From positions 1 through 45,340 of the forward strand of contig PIVU01000010.1 in assembly GCA_003354025.1 (NCBI GenBank): DNA of 45,340 nt. The letters run 5' to 3'. This document shows positions 1 to 9,623 of the stretch, piece by piece. Every line of letters begins with the position of its first letter. The stretch's first letter is position 1. The translations under genes and the position numbers were made by a program. Source of the stretch: Nitrospirota bacterium (lineage in GTDB: Bacteria; Nitrospirota; Thermodesulfovibrionia; UBA6902). The notes beneath the pieces were generated by a model, which saw only the letters and a program-made list of their open reading frames with translations, ran no database searches and was not told the origin of the DNA.

Positions 1-1767
1 CTGACAGACAGCCACATACTGGAAGGCGGGAGTGACTTAAAGATTAAACTGACTGCTGATAAAGAGGCCGGTACACTAACTATAAGTGACAACGGAATTG
101 GTATGACAAAGGATGAAATTACCACCGCACTTGGAACAATAGCCCACTCCGGGACAAAGGAATTCCTGGAAGCATTGCAGAGCAAGGAAGTAAAAGAAAA
201 TCCTGAACTCATCGGACAGTTTGGAGTCGGTTTCTACTCTTCCTATATGGTTGCTGACAAGGTTACGGTTATTTCCAGGAAAGCAGGTGCAGATAAACAG
301 AGCGGGGTTCAGTGGGAGTCAACAGCTGACGGTTTTTTCACAATAGAGGATTTGGAAAAAGAGTCAAAGGGAACGGACATAATCCTGCATCTCAAGGAAG
401 ATGATAAAAAATACCTTGAAGAGTGGGAAATTAAAAGCGTTGTAAGAAAGTACTCCGACTACATCGAGCATCCCGTTGTTATGGATGTTGAGAAGGAAAA
501 GGACAGTGAACTTAAAGAGGGTGAAAAGGTAAAAGTAACGGAAGAAGAAACCCTGAACTCAAGAAAGGCCATCTGGCTAAAAGAAAAGTCCAAGGTCACT
601 GATGAAGAATACAATGAGTTTTATAAGCATGTCTCACATGATTATTCAGATCCGGCAAAGGTGATTCATTACAGGGCAGAAGGTACTTCCGAATTCTCAG
701 CTCTCCTGTACATACCTTCTAACCAGCCGATGGATATTTTTTACAAAGAGTACAAAATGGGACCGACCCTGTATGTCAAGAGGGTGCAGATTATGGATCA
801 CTGTGAAGAGCTAATACCGAGATATTTAAGGTTTATAAAAGGTGTAGTTGATTCTTCCGACCTGCCTTTGAATGTATCAAGAGAGATTCTCCAGTCCAAC
901 CGTCAGATTGATACAATAAATAAAAGTATAACAAAAAAGGTCCTTGATACACTGGCTGATATGAAAAAGAATTCATACGATGAGTATCTCCATTTCTATG
1001 GTGAGTTCGGCAAGATCCTGAAGGAAGGCATTCACTTTGATATGTCAAGGAAAGAGACCATCAGTGAACTGCTGCTCTTTGAAGCAATCAGTAAAGCGGC
1101 TAATACATATATCTCACTTCAGGAGTATGTTGATAGCATGAAGGAAGGTCAGGAAGAGATTTTCTACATAACCGGAACCACTTACGATGAAGTGAAAAAG
1201 TCACCGTACCTTGAAGCATTCAACGAAAAAGGCTATGACGTCCTGGTCATGCTCGATGAGGTTGATGACTTTATTGTAGGCGGCCTGGAGTTCAAGGGTA
1301 AAAAGTTTAAGTCTGTTATCAAAGGTGATATTAATCTTGATAAGACAGAAGAAAAAGAGAAGAAGGAAACTGAGAAGAAATACAAGGCAGTAATCGACCT
1401 CATCAAAGACCAGCTTAAGGATGATGTCAAAGATGTCAGGCTTTCCGGCAGATTAAAAGAAACAGCCTGCTGTCTTGTCGGGGATGATGCTGACATGGAC
1501 CCCCAGATGGAAAAACTCCTCAAGTCCATGGGGCAAACAGTGCCACAGAGCAAACGCGTATTGGAAATCAATGCGTCACACCCCATATTTGAAGCAATGA
1601 ACAAGCTGTTTGAAAAAGAGCAGAACAGCCTTGCTCTTAAAGAATATATCACAATCTTATATGACCAGGCACTTTTGCTTGAAGGTTCAAAGCCAAAAGA
1701 CCCGACGGCATTTGCAAGTGCAATTACGAAGCTAATGGTCAAAGATGTAGAAAAGGCCGGGGCTTAA
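1..1767 (+). CDS. htpG: Hsp90-family chaperone HtpG, 5'-truncated
   Basis: Cytosolic ATP-dependent dimeric chaperone. The frame is open from base 1 (reading LTDSHILEGG...), so the N-terminal ~45-55 residues, with the first ATP-contacting helix, lie outside the window; 588 residues are present. Visible are the ATP-lid motifs SDNGIGM and GTIAHSGTKEF, then GQFGVGFYSSYMVADKV, the middle-domain stretch KGVVDSSDLPLNVSREILQ with the catalytic-loop arginine, and the C-terminal dimerisation region with the polar run NASHPIFEAMNKL. Identification is secure because these motifs are in the family's order and spacing. The gene stands alone on the plus strand, followed by a hairpin. No frameshift is seen. 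Confidence 0.97.
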   Translation: MTDSHILEGGSDLKIKLTADKEAGTLTISDNGIGMTKDEITTALGTIAHSGTKEFLEALQSKEVKENPELIGQFGVGFYSSYMVADKVTVISRKAGADKQSGVQWESTADGFFTIEDLEKESKGTDIILHLKEDDKKYLEEWEIKSVVRKYSDYIEHPVVMDVEKEKDSELKEGEKVKVTEEETLNSRKAIWLKEKSKVTDEEYNEFYKHVSHDYSDPAKVIHYRAEGTSEFSALLYIPSNQPMDIFYKEYKMGPTLYVKRVQIMDHCEELIPRYLRFIKGVVDSSDLPLNVSREILQSNRQIDTINKSITKKVLDTLADMKKNSYDEYLHFYGEFGKILKEGIHFDMSRKETISELLLFEAISKAANTYISLQEYVDSMKEGQEEIFYITGTTYDEVKKSPYLEAFNEKGYDVLVMLDEVDDFIVGGLEFKGKKFKSVIKGDINLDKTEEKEKKETEKKYKAVIDLIKDQLKDDVKDVRLSGRLKETACCLVGDDADMDPQMEKLLKSMGQTVPQSKRVLEINASHPIFEAMNKLFEKEQNSLALKEYITILYDQALLLEGSKPKDPTAFASAITKLMVKDVEKAGA

Positions 1768-1779
1768 AAACGTATTTTC

Positions 1780-1809
1780 TGCGGGGGCAGCCCATGAATT
1801 GTCCCCGCA
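1780..1809 (+). terminator. Probable terminator hairpin after htpG
   Basis: A 9-bp stem (TGCGGGGGC pairing with GTCCCCGCA, one G-U pair) with a 12-nt loop begins 12 bases after the htpG stop codon. The tract after the stem is only moderately T-rich (CCTTAACTTTCCTT), so intrinsic termination may be inefficient. Confidence 0.5.
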
Positions 1810-2049
1810 CCTTAACTTTCCTTCCAATCTCTATTTGCTTGAATTAAACCATGTATGTTTGAAGAAGTCGTCGTATTTGCAGAATTAAAATGAGTTGTTT
1901 CCTTCCTGCATGTAAATGCTGAAACCTGCTGAATCCCGGGTAATGAACATGGACATATATTTTATACGTGATATAATTTTTCTTGAGAGCACTTAACAAA
2001 TAATCTGTGTATATCATTGCAGATATCTCAAACAATGAAATAGTAGTTA

Positions 2050-3324
2050 ATGAGGACTGTTGTGAGAACAATTCTAAATAAATTAAGGAATTGTTTATCC
2101 TTTATCGGGATCGTTTTTTTCACGATGACTTGCCAGGAAACCGTGCCCTCTTTCACCTGTGCCGACATAATAGGCTGTGTGGATATTGCCGTTGATGAGC
2201 CGGTCAGTCTGGCAGTAGTTCAGGCATTGAGCGGTGGACCTGAGCCTATTGGCAGAGCACATTCCCGTGCTATTGAGCTGGCCATAGACAGCAGGGGCGG
2301 CCAGATAATGGGTCACCGGATTGTGTTACAGGTTGAAGATGGAAAATGTTCGCCCGAAGGTGGAGCCGAGGCCGCCGGGAAAGTGGTCATGCGTTCAAAG
2401 GTTGTTGCTATTCTTGGCACTACCTGCTCCGCCTCAGCGGTGACCGTGACCAAAATTATGTCAAAGGCGGGTCTGGTCATGATCTCCGGGGCAAACACTG
2501 CCCATTCATTGACTTCGGCAGGCGGTCAAAAGGGAGCCAACTGGCAGCCCGGCTACTTCCGCACTAAGTATAGTGATGCACAGAGAGGTCGGATTGCTGC
2601 AATGTATGCATTTCAGGAACTTGGGGTTACCAGGGTAGCAACAATCAATGATGGCGATCCCTATACACTTGGACTTACAAATACGTTCGGGGATACCTTC
2701 ACAACCCTGGGAGGGAAGATTGTTCTTGATGCCGCAGTCAATAAGGGCGACACCAACATGAGGCCGCTCATGTCCGCTGTAGCATCTTCGGGGTCTGAAT
2801 TACTTTTCCTCCCGCTTTTCCGACCGGAGGGCGATTATGTTGTCCAACAGATTAAAGAGATTTCAGGCTTAGAGAATATTATCCTTATGAACAGTGCTTC
2901 TTTGCTATTGGATACATTTATCAAAAATGTCGGTTCATCAGGCGTGGGTATGTACTTTATAGAGTCCCATTTTCCACAAAGCGCTCGTATCGAGCAATTG
3001 AATGCGAACTTTGAAGCTAAATATGGAGCGCCTGCCGAGAATAAGTCATATCCATATTCTTATGATGCAGCAAATTTGCTCCTGGACACTATAGAAGCCA
3101 TCGCGATTCGAGAAAATAATGGCACTCTTCATATTGGCAGGCAGGCATTGCGTGACGCCCTGTATGCAACCTCAGGTTATGAGGGTATAACAGGAAAGCT
3201 TTCCTGTGATAAGTTCGGCGACTGCGGTATTGCTTTCCTGGACATTATGCGATTGGATGATCCTGCTGCCGGGATTAGTGGTGTTAAGGCCAATGTGATT
3301 TACACTTATAGACCGGAAAAATAG
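2050..3324 (+). CDS. LivK-like periplasmic substrate-binding lipoprotein (first paralog)
   Basis: Type I periplasmic binding protein of the branched-chain-amino-acid (Peripla_BP_6) type, probably tethered to the membrane. The N terminus has a hydrophobic stretch (about residues 14-26) ending at TMTC, with Cys28 as likely lipidation site; the lipobox is imperfect. The mature part begins with a conserved C-x5-C pair (FTCADIIGC), followed by the two-lobed fold: VVQALSGGPEPIGRAHSRAI, GGAEAAGKVV, GTTCSASAVTV, MISGANTAHSLTSAGG, a second lobe with AATINDGD-like motif, and a C-terminal SCDKFGDCG pair. No permease or ATPase genes are adjacent, so it more likely serves sensing than import; the next gene is an HBM-type sensor kinase. 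A GTG at 2062 preceded by TGAGGA is an equally good or better start than the ATG at 2050. Confidence 0.88.
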   Translation: MRTVVRTILNKLRNCLSFIGIVFFTMTCQETVPSFTCADIIGCVDIAVDEPVSLAVVQALSGGPEPIGRAHSRAIELAIDSRGGQIMGHRIVLQVEDGKCSPEGGAEAAGKVVMRSKVVAILGTTCSASAVTVTKIMSKAGLVMISGANTAHSLTSAGGQKGANWQPGYFRTKYSDAQRGRIAAMYAFQELGVTRVATINDGDPYTLGLTNTFGDTFTTLGGKIVLDAAVNKGDTNMRPLMSAVASSGSELLFLPLFRPEGDYVVQQIKEISGLENIILMNSASLLLDTFIKNVGSSGVGMYFIESHFPQSARIEQLNANFEAKYGAPAENKSYPYSYDAANLLLDTIEAIAIRENNGTLHIGRQALRDALYATSGYEGITGKLSCDKFGDCGIAFLDIMRLDDPAAGISGVKANVIYTYRPEK

Positions 3325-3382
3325 ATGTAAGCTTCGAAAAACAGGGGAAGATTAAGGATTCAAAGTTTTATTTGAAGACAAT

Positions 3383-5680
3383 ATGAAGAATATATTCTTA
3401 ATACATTGGAAGCGATTGAGTATTACAACGAAGTTCACCGCTGCCTTCGCACTTCTTCTGGCCCTGATTATGCTGCTGGCAATAACCAGCTATACAGCCC
3501 TGACCATTGTCCAGCAGCAAACAGAAACAGCTATTTTGAAAAGCACAAATATTCAGAGTGTAATCCTGAAGATGGACAGCGGCCTTGAGGAGGCCCGCCG
3601 TATGCAGCGTGATTATTTCCTGCGATATTCAACATTTGGTTTTTCAAAGGACCGGTACACATATGTCCGGCAAACCAAAGAAAGGATCAGCGACGTCATA
3701 TCTCTTAGTAAAGAATTGCAGCAACTGATTGCCGCCTCGGATGTCGGCCACGCTCTTCGGGACAGCCAGGTCAACCTCAATTTTTATCTTTCTTCAGCAA
3801 ACCGATATCTTGAAACATTTAACGAAGCAGCAGAACTGATTACCGGCCTTACAAAAGATGAAACCGGCCTGCAGGCACAGCTGGTAAAAAATTCAACCTT
3901 ACTGCTGGCATCATTGAAGCATGAGGGTAATCATCTTCTGATTGATCTCTATCAAAATATGCAGCTCCATGAAAAGGACTACTGGATAACCCGGCAAAGG
4001 CCGGCCATGCAGTCATCTTTCAATGTTTCCGGTCGGCTGAGGCAAGCGGTTGTGGAAATGCCAGGGATAGGGAGAACACAGAAATCTGATATTTTTTCAT
4101 ACCTGGATAAGTATCTTTCCATTGCAAAGGAGATACTTCGGTTTGATGTTGCTGTGCGCAGCAAATTCAATGAGTTTGAACTTCAGGTAGAAGCTCTTGA
4201 GCCAGTCTCATCGGAGTTGATTACTCTTGCTGGGGTAGAAATTGAACGTGCCCGTGCTCACATTGACGAAACAGGACAGCTTGCAACTGGCATACTGGTT
4301 GTAATTTCCCTTCTTGGTTTGACTTTGGTAATTATTATCGCCCGGGTATTGAATAAAGATATAACACGGAATGTTGTAAAGTTGACGGAAAAGGCCCGTG
4401 AATTACACGATGGAAAACTGGATGTACAGGTACAGATAGACAGTGCTGATGAACTGGGTCAATTGGCTGATACATTCAATGCTATGACAAGTGAAATTAA
4501 AGCCAAAGTAGACGAACTGGTCCATTTGCGCAGTATGCTCAAGAATATCATAGACTCAATGCCGTCCTCACTTGTAGCTGTTGACAAAGACGGCAGGGTT
4601 ATTGAGTGGAATAATATGGCATCAAAATTTACCGGAGTTTCAATGGAGCAGGCCAGAGGTAAATTATTGCCTGATGTCTTTCCCCGGCTGGGTAGTGAAA
4701 TGGGCCGGGTCCGCGAGGCCATACGTAACAGACGTGCGGAGCATAACTCTAAGGCAGTCAGGAAAATTAATAATGATACCTATTATGAGGACGTGACTAT
4801 TTATCCCCTGATCGCCAACGGCGTGGAAGGGGCGGTAATCAGAGTAGATGACGTGACGGAGAGAGTGCGCATCGAAGAGATGATGATCCAGACAGAGAAG
4901 ATGTTGTCCGTAGGGGGGCTGGCAGCGGGCATGGCTCATGAGATCAACAACCCGCTGGGGGGTATTATGCAGAATGCTGCTGTGATCATACGGAGGCTTA
5001 CTGAAGATTTACCGGCTAACCGGCGGGCTGCTGAGGAATGCGGAACAAATACGGAAACGATCAGAGCATACATGGAAAAGCGTGGTATCCCCAGGATGCT
5101 TGATCTGGTTCGTGAATCGGGCAGCCGTGCTGCAGAAATAGTTCAGAACATGCTCAGCTTCAGCCGTAAGAGCGAATCTTCACAAACAAGCGAGGATCTG
5201 GCTGAACTCCTGGATAACACGGTTGAACTGGCGTCCAGCGACTATGACCTCAAGAAGAAGTACGATTTCCGTCTTATAGAAATCGTTCGTGAATATGACA
5301 GGGAGAGTCCGCAAGTGCATTGCGAGGCGGGCACAATCCAGCAGGTGTTCCTAAATCTCCTGAAAAACGGAGCCGAGGCAATGTTCGGACAAGGCGACAA
5401 GGCCCGACCCTCCAGGTTTATTCTACGCGTAATGCCTGAAAACGGGATGGTTCGTGTTGAGATTGAAGACAGTGGTCCTGGCATTGATGAAGCCATGCAA
5501 AAGAGGGTGTTTGAACCCTTTTTTACTACAAAACCTGTTGGGTTTGGCACTGGACTGGGATTGTCCGTATCGTACTTTATTATAGTGGAGCACCATGGCG
5601 GCAAGATGGATGTGGATTCATCGCCCGGCAAAGGTACAAAGTTTATTGTACGACTTCCGGCAGAGAGGGAGAAAGTCTAA
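3383..5680 (+). CDS. Membrane histidine kinase: HBM-type sensor, HAMP, PAS, HisKA, HATPase
   Basis: Transmembrane sensor kinase that autophosphorylates on histidine and passes phosphate to a response regulator. TM1 lies near residues 19-43 and TM2 near 297-320. The all-helical periplasmic part has two half-motifs characteristic of helical bimodular (HBM) sensors: ARRMQRDYFLR (71-81) and QLHEKDYWITR (194-204). HAMP follows TM2, then a PAS domain (~385-495), the phospho-acceptor H519 in [12 protein letters not shown], an N-box NLLKNGAEAM, a G1 box EDSGPGID and GFGTGLGLS. The C terminus is a complete kinase but has no receiver. Its stop overlaps the next gene by one base, so kinase and lone receiver are translationally coupled. 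HBM domains in other proteins bind small carboxylates or, in TorS-like sensors, a binding protein; the ligand here is unknown. Confidence 0.92.
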   Translation: MKNIFLIHWKRLSITTKFTAAFALLLALIMLLAITSYTALTIVQQQTETAILKSTNIQSVILKMDSGLEEARRMQRDYFLRYSTFGFSKDRYTYVRQTKERISDVISLSKELQQLIAASDVGHALRDSQVNLNFYLSSANRYLETFNEAAELITGLTKDETGLQAQLVKNSTLLLASLKHEGNHLLIDLYQNMQLHEKDYWITRQRPAMQSSFNVSGRLRQAVVEMPGIGRTQKSDIFSYLDKYLSIAKEILRFDVAVRSKFNEFELQVEALEPVSSELITLAGVEIERARAHIDETGQLATGILVVISLLGLTLVIIIARVLNKDITRNVVKLTEKARELHDGKLDVQVQIDSADELGQLADTFNAMTSEIKAKVDELVHLRSMLKNIIDSMPSSLVAVDKDGRVIEWNNMASKFTGVSMEQARGKLLPDVFPRLGSEMGRVREAIRNRRAEHNSKAVRKINNDTYYEDVTIYPLIANGVEGAVIRVDDVTERVRIEEMMIQTEKMLSVGGLAAGMAHEINNPLGGIMQNAAVIIRRLTEDLPANRRAAEECGTNTETIRAYMEKRGIPRMLDLVRESGSRAAEIVQNMLSFSRKSESSQTSEDLAELLDNTVELASSDYDLKKKYDFRLIEIVREYDRESPQVHCEAGTIQQVFLNLLKNGAEAMFGQGDKARPSRFILRVMPENGMVRVEIEDSGPGIDEAMQKRVFEPFFTTKPVGFGTGLGLSVSYFIIVEHHGGKMDVDSSPGKGTKFIVRLPAEREKV

Positions 5681-6075
5681 TGAAGGTCAATTTGAGGATA
5701 CTTATTGTAGATGACGATGTATCGGTTCGTGAGAGTCTTGCCGCATTTCTCGAAGATGATGGATTTGAGGTATACTCTGTAGAAAGTGCTGAGGATGCTC
5801 TGAGAATAATGAAAGATAAAATGTTCGATGCAGCAGTGGTTGATTTGCGTTTGCCGGCAATGGATGGTTCCGAGTTCATTCGCCAGGCATACCAGTCCTG
5901 GCCGGATGTGTGTTATTTGATTTTCACGGGCTCTGCCTGCTACGAACTCCCACAGGACTTAAAGGCCCTTACTTGTGTTGCAAATACGGTGTACCAAAAA
6001 CCACTGCGAGACCTGAATATATTGTCAGAAGCTATTCGACAAATGACAGCGGCAAAGGAGGGCTCTGATGGATGA
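5680..6075 (+). CDS. Single-domain response regulator (receiver only)
   Basis: A 131-residue CheY-like receiver without an output domain. All catalytic positions are present: the acidic cluster IVDDD, phospho-acceptor Asp in VVDLRLPAMDG, Thr in IFTGSA and Lys in YQKPL. It starts on the last base of the upstream kinase stop (TAATG) and overlaps the next hybrid kinase by 8 bases, so three consecutive proteins are co-translated. The likely role is a phosphate shuttle or sink between the HBM kinase and the downstream hybrid kinase; this is inferred from gene order. Confidence 0.9.
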   Translation: MKVNLRILIVDDDVSVRESLAAFLEDDGFEVYSVESAEDALRIMKDKMFDAAVVDLRLPAMDGSEFIRQAYQSWPDVCYLIFTGSACYELPQDLKALTCVANTVYQKPLRDLNILSEAIRQMTAAKEGSDG

Positions 6076-8143
6076 CATAAAGAAGGCAACAATTCTGTCA
6101 ATTGACGATGAGGCCTCTATCCGAGAGAGCTTTGCGGCACATTTGGAAGACGAGGGTTATCACACTCTTATGGCGGAAGACGGAAGTATCGGGCTGGAAA
6201 TTTTCAGGCGCGAGCAACCGGACCTGGTCCTGGTGGATCTGCGAATGAAAGAGGTGGACGGACTTGAAGTGCTCGAGCAGGTAGTAAAGGAAGCTCCGGA
6301 AACCCCGATCATTGTAGTATCAGGGACCGGCGATATACATGACGCGATCTACGCTCTCCGCCTCGGGGCCTGGAACTATCTCCTCAAGCCAATTGAGGAC
6401 CTGTCGATTCTGACACATGCAGTTGAAAGGGCGCTGGAACGAGCCCGCCTTTTAAAGGAAAGCCTCGAACATCGGCAGCACCTGGAACGGACAGTTGCCG
6501 AAAAAACAAGGGAACTACGCCTTTCCAATGAGGACCTGCAGCGTGAAATCAACGAACGAATGAAGGCAGAAGAGAAGCTTGCAGAAAGCAATGCGAGGCT
6601 GAAAATATCTCTTAAGGCTTCTAATATCGGTCTGTGGGACTGGAATCTCATTACAAACGATGTCTATTTTTCTCCTGAATGGAAAAAGCAGATTGGCTAT
6701 GAAAATGATGAAATTAACAACCGCTATGAGGAGTGGGAAAAGCGCCTGCATTCGGAAGATCGTGACCGCGTTCTGTCGGAGTTGAAAGGCTACATGGATG
6801 GGAAAAATCTGCAGTATGCAACGGAATTTCGTTTGCGACATAAGGAAGGTTCATACCGCTGGATATTTGTTCGAGGTGAGATGCTAAATGATGAAGCAGG
6901 CAACCCTTCCCGCATGATGGGCTGTCACATCGATATCACAGAGCGCAAAAAACTGCAGGAACAGCTTATACAGGCCCAGAAGATGGAGTCTATAGGCACA
7001 CTGGCAGGAGGAATTGCCCACGACTTCAACAACATCCTTTCTTCAATAGTGGGTTTTACTTATCTGGCAAAGATGCAGTCATCCTCTGACAGTGAAAGCA
7101 CAGGTTATTTGGATCAGGTAGCGGAGGCGGCAAATAGAGCAACTGACCTGGTAAAACAGATTCTCACATTCAGCCGTATTGATAGTCAGGAACTCCAGCC
7201 TATAATGGTGTGGCCTACTGTTAAAGAGGCATTGAAGCTGCTGAGAGCTTCTATTCCGACAACTATTGAGATCAGGCAGAACATCTCTGCAATCGGTAAT
7301 GTTATGGCTGACCCCACACATATTTACCAGATAGTAATGAACCTCTGCACAAATGCATATCATTCCATGCAGGAGACCGGAGGTGTTCTGGAAGTCGAAC
7401 TTCAGGATGTAAATATTGATCCAGATTTTGCCTCCATGCATGTGGACCTGCACTCGGGGCCATATGTCAGATTGAGCATTTATGATACAGGTCAGGGGAT
7501 TGATCCTTCAATAATAGACAGGATATTCGACCCCTATTTCACTACGAAGGAAAAGGGCAAAGGGACAGGTCTTGGATTATCAGTTGTGCATGGGATAATT
7601 AAACAGTATGGCGGAGCAATAACGATTGCAAGCGAACTCTCTAAGGGCACAAGGTTTATGATATATATCCCCATTGTTCAAGAGGAAGCAAAACCAGAGG
7701 CGAAAACAACTGAATCCCTTTTAATAGGGACCGAAACTGTTTTAGTTGTGGATGATGAGGAATCTATGATAATAATATACAGAGAGGTACTGGAGAGACT
7801 GGGGTATAAAGTTGTCAGCTGCTCGAACAGCAAGGATGCTCTGGAACTATTCAGGGGAAGTTCTGATGAAATTGATCTGGTGCTTACCGATATGACCATG
7901 CCGGGAATGACCGGATTAACGCTTGCCGGAATGCTTATTAACATCCGTTCCGACATCCCGATTATTCTTGCCACGGGGTTCAGTGAAGGGCTTAATGATC
8001 AAGTTATAAAAAAAGCAGGTATCATGGAGTTACTCATGAAGCCCTATACGCCTGACAAGCTCTCAAAAGTTATTCGTACAGTTTTAGATACAGTTCACAG
8101 TAAGCGCAATCTGAATAGTTCTAATCCTCATAACCATGTATGA
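6068..8143 (+). CDS. Hybrid histidine kinase REC-PAS-HisKA-HATPase-REC
   Basis: Soluble 691-residue hybrid kinase. Order: N-terminal receiver (~8-120; [20 protein letters not shown]), coiled linker (~125-180), PAS (~178-295; GLWDWN and [13 protein letters not shown]), HisKA with H318 in [11 protein letters not shown], HATPase with [18 protein letters not shown] and KGTGLGLSV, and a C-terminal receiver (~560-675; [22 protein letters not shown]). No membrane segment is seen, so its input is probably the N-terminal receiver, phosphorylated by the upstream membrane kinase, plus any PAS ligand. The kinase core and C-terminal receiver closely resemble those of the 9624-13247 kinase, which suggests duplication. 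SD AAGGAGG lies 5 nt before the ATG. Confidence 0.93.
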   Translation: MDDIKKATILSIDDEASIRESFAAHLEDEGYHTLMAEDGSIGLEIFRREQPDLVLVDLRMKEVDGLEVLEQVVKEAPETPIIVVSGTGDIHDAIYALRLGAWNYLLKPIEDLSILTHAVERALERARLLKESLEHRQHLERTVAEKTRELRLSNEDLQREINERMKAEEKLAESNARLKISLKASNIGLWDWNLITNDVYFSPEWKKQIGYENDEINNRYEEWEKRLHSEDRDRVLSELKGYMDGKNLQYATEFRLRHKEGSYRWIFVRGEMLNDEAGNPSRMMGCHIDITERKKLQEQLIQAQKMESIGTLAGGIAHDFNNILSSIVGFTYLAKMQSSSDSESTGYLDQVAEAANRATDLVKQILTFSRIDSQELQPIMVWPTVKEALKLLRASIPTTIEIRQNISAIGNVMADPTHIYQIVMNLCTNAYHSMQETGGVLEVELQDVNIDPDFASMHVDLHSGPYVRLSIYDTGQGIDPSIIDRIFDPYFTTKEKGKGTGLGLSVVHGIIKQYGGAITIASELSKGTRFMIYIPIVQEEAKPEAKTTESLLIGTETVLVVDDEESMIIIYREVLERLGYKVVSCSNSKDALELFRGSSDEIDLVLTDMTMPGMTGLTLAGMLINIRSDIPIILATGFSEGLNDQVIKKAGIMELLMKPYTPDKLSKVIRTVLDTVHSKRNLNSSNPHNHV

Positions 8144-8237
8144 GAAATGCCTGATATGGAAGGAGTAAGTGATGAGCTTCAGCCCTACAAGACTTGACCC
8201 TTCCTATAATACTGATATAATGAAAATGGAGGGGCCA

Positions 8238-9488
8238 ATGTTCGGACGAATATCCATTTTATTCATTGTACTATTACTCACGGTCATTATTATGGCTGCG
8301 TGTCAGCAAACATCACCACCTTATGATTGTACCGATTCTATCGGCTGTGTAACCATTACTCCCGAAGAGTCTGTGAAAATTGGGATAATACAAGCAATGA
8401 GCGGCGGCGCATCCAATATTGGCATAAATCAATCTAAAACGATGAAACTGGCTATGGCCGAAAGAAATAATCACCTTATTGGGCATCCCGTTGTTTTACA
8501 AACCCAGGATGAATTGTGTACTGCTGAAGGTGGAGCAACTGCCGCATTAAGAATCATTGCCGATCCTAAATTCGTGGGAATTCTGGGCACTTCCTGTTCA
8601 GGGGCGGCGGCTACCGCCGGAAAGATAATGTCCGGTGCAGGGCTGGTTATGATCTCAGGATCAAATAGTGCTCCATCTTTAACCTCAGCCGACGGAAAGC
8701 GGGGAGCCGACTGGCAGCCCGGCTACTTCCGTACCAGGCCGAATGACTCCTTGCTTATGAAAACAGCAGCAGAGTTTGCTTTTAAAGAACTTGGCGTAAC
8801 CAGAGCTGCCACCATTAATGATGGTGACACTTATACCCAGGGGGTTGCCCGGGCATTTGAGCAGGCATTTACACAACTGGGGGGTGAAATAGTTTTATCT
8901 GCGGCCATCAACAAGGGAGACACCGATATGAAACCTGTGCTTACCACGGTCGCCAATTCCGGAGCACAATTTGTTTTCTTTCCTCTGTTCTCACCGGAAG
9001 GTGATTTTGTGGCTCAACAAACTAAAGATGTCCCCGGTTTAGAAAAGACCATCTTTCTGGGCTCTGTCAATTCACTGGACCTTAACACCTTCATTGAGAC
9101 TGCCGGAAAAAGCGCAGTAGGTGTATATTTAATTAGCACGGTCCCGCCGGAGGGGTCTGCCACTGATGAGTTGATTTCCAAGTATAAATCAACATATGCC
9201 GAGTTGCCTCAACACCCTGCCTTCCCCTACGCCTATGATGCAGCTAATCTACTTTTTCATGCTATAGAAACAATAGCGGTACAAGAAGAAGATGGAACTC
9301 TGCATATTGGTCGCAAGTCGCTAAGAGATACCATGTATTCCATGTCGGATTTTAAGGGGGTATCAGGAACTATCTCTTGTGATGAGTTTGGAGATTGTGG
9401 AACTGCCAAATTCAATATTTTGCGGTTGGATGATCCTTCTTCCGGAGTTAAGGGTTTAACATCAAACATATTGTACTCTTATCCCTAA
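8238..9488 (+). CDS. LivK-like periplasmic substrate-binding lipoprotein (second paralog)
   Basis: Paralog of the protein at 2050-3324, similar along its whole length (roughly half the residues identical by eye). The start at 8238 is preferred because it has GGAGG 5 nt upstream and directly yields a signal peptide: MFGR, a hydrophobic core, and lipobox MAAC. An upstream GTG/ATG pair (8169/8172) also has AGGAG, but would add about 22 polar residues before the signal peptide. The mature protein repeats the cysteine pattern of its paralog: CTDSIGC, DELC, GTSC and SCDEFGDCG, so these are probably structural disulfides in the periplasm. No transporter subunits are adjacent; a hybrid sensor kinase follows. 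The likely ligand class is amino acid or other small polar molecule, by family only. Confidence 0.9.
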   Translation: MFGRISILFIVLLLTVIIMAACQQTSPPYDCTDSIGCVTITPEESVKIGIIQAMSGGASNIGINQSKTMKLAMAERNNHLIGHPVVLQTQDELCTAEGGATAALRIIADPKFVGILGTSCSGAAATAGKIMSGAGLVMISGSNSAPSLTSADGKRGADWQPGYFRTRPNDSLLMKTAAEFAFKELGVTRAATINDGDTYTQGVARAFEQAFTQLGGEIVLSAAINKGDTDMKPVLTTVANSGAQFVFFPLFSPEGDFVAQQTKDVPGLEKTIFLGSVNSLDLNTFIETAGKSAVGVYLISTVPPEGSATDELISKYKSTYAELPQHPAFPYAYDAANLLFHAIETIAVQEEDGTLHIGRKSLRDTMYSMSDFKGVSGTISCDEFGDCGTAKFNILRLDDPSSGVKGLTSNILYSYP

Positions 9489-9623
9489 ACCATTTTTTCT
9501 CCTCAAATTCTTATAGCAGTTGAAAGTAGCGGCCATTTCATCTGCATTTTAGTGATATACTTTATATAACGTATCTTTGATATTACAAAACAGACTTCCT
9601 CAGTCTGACAGGTACTATATGCA

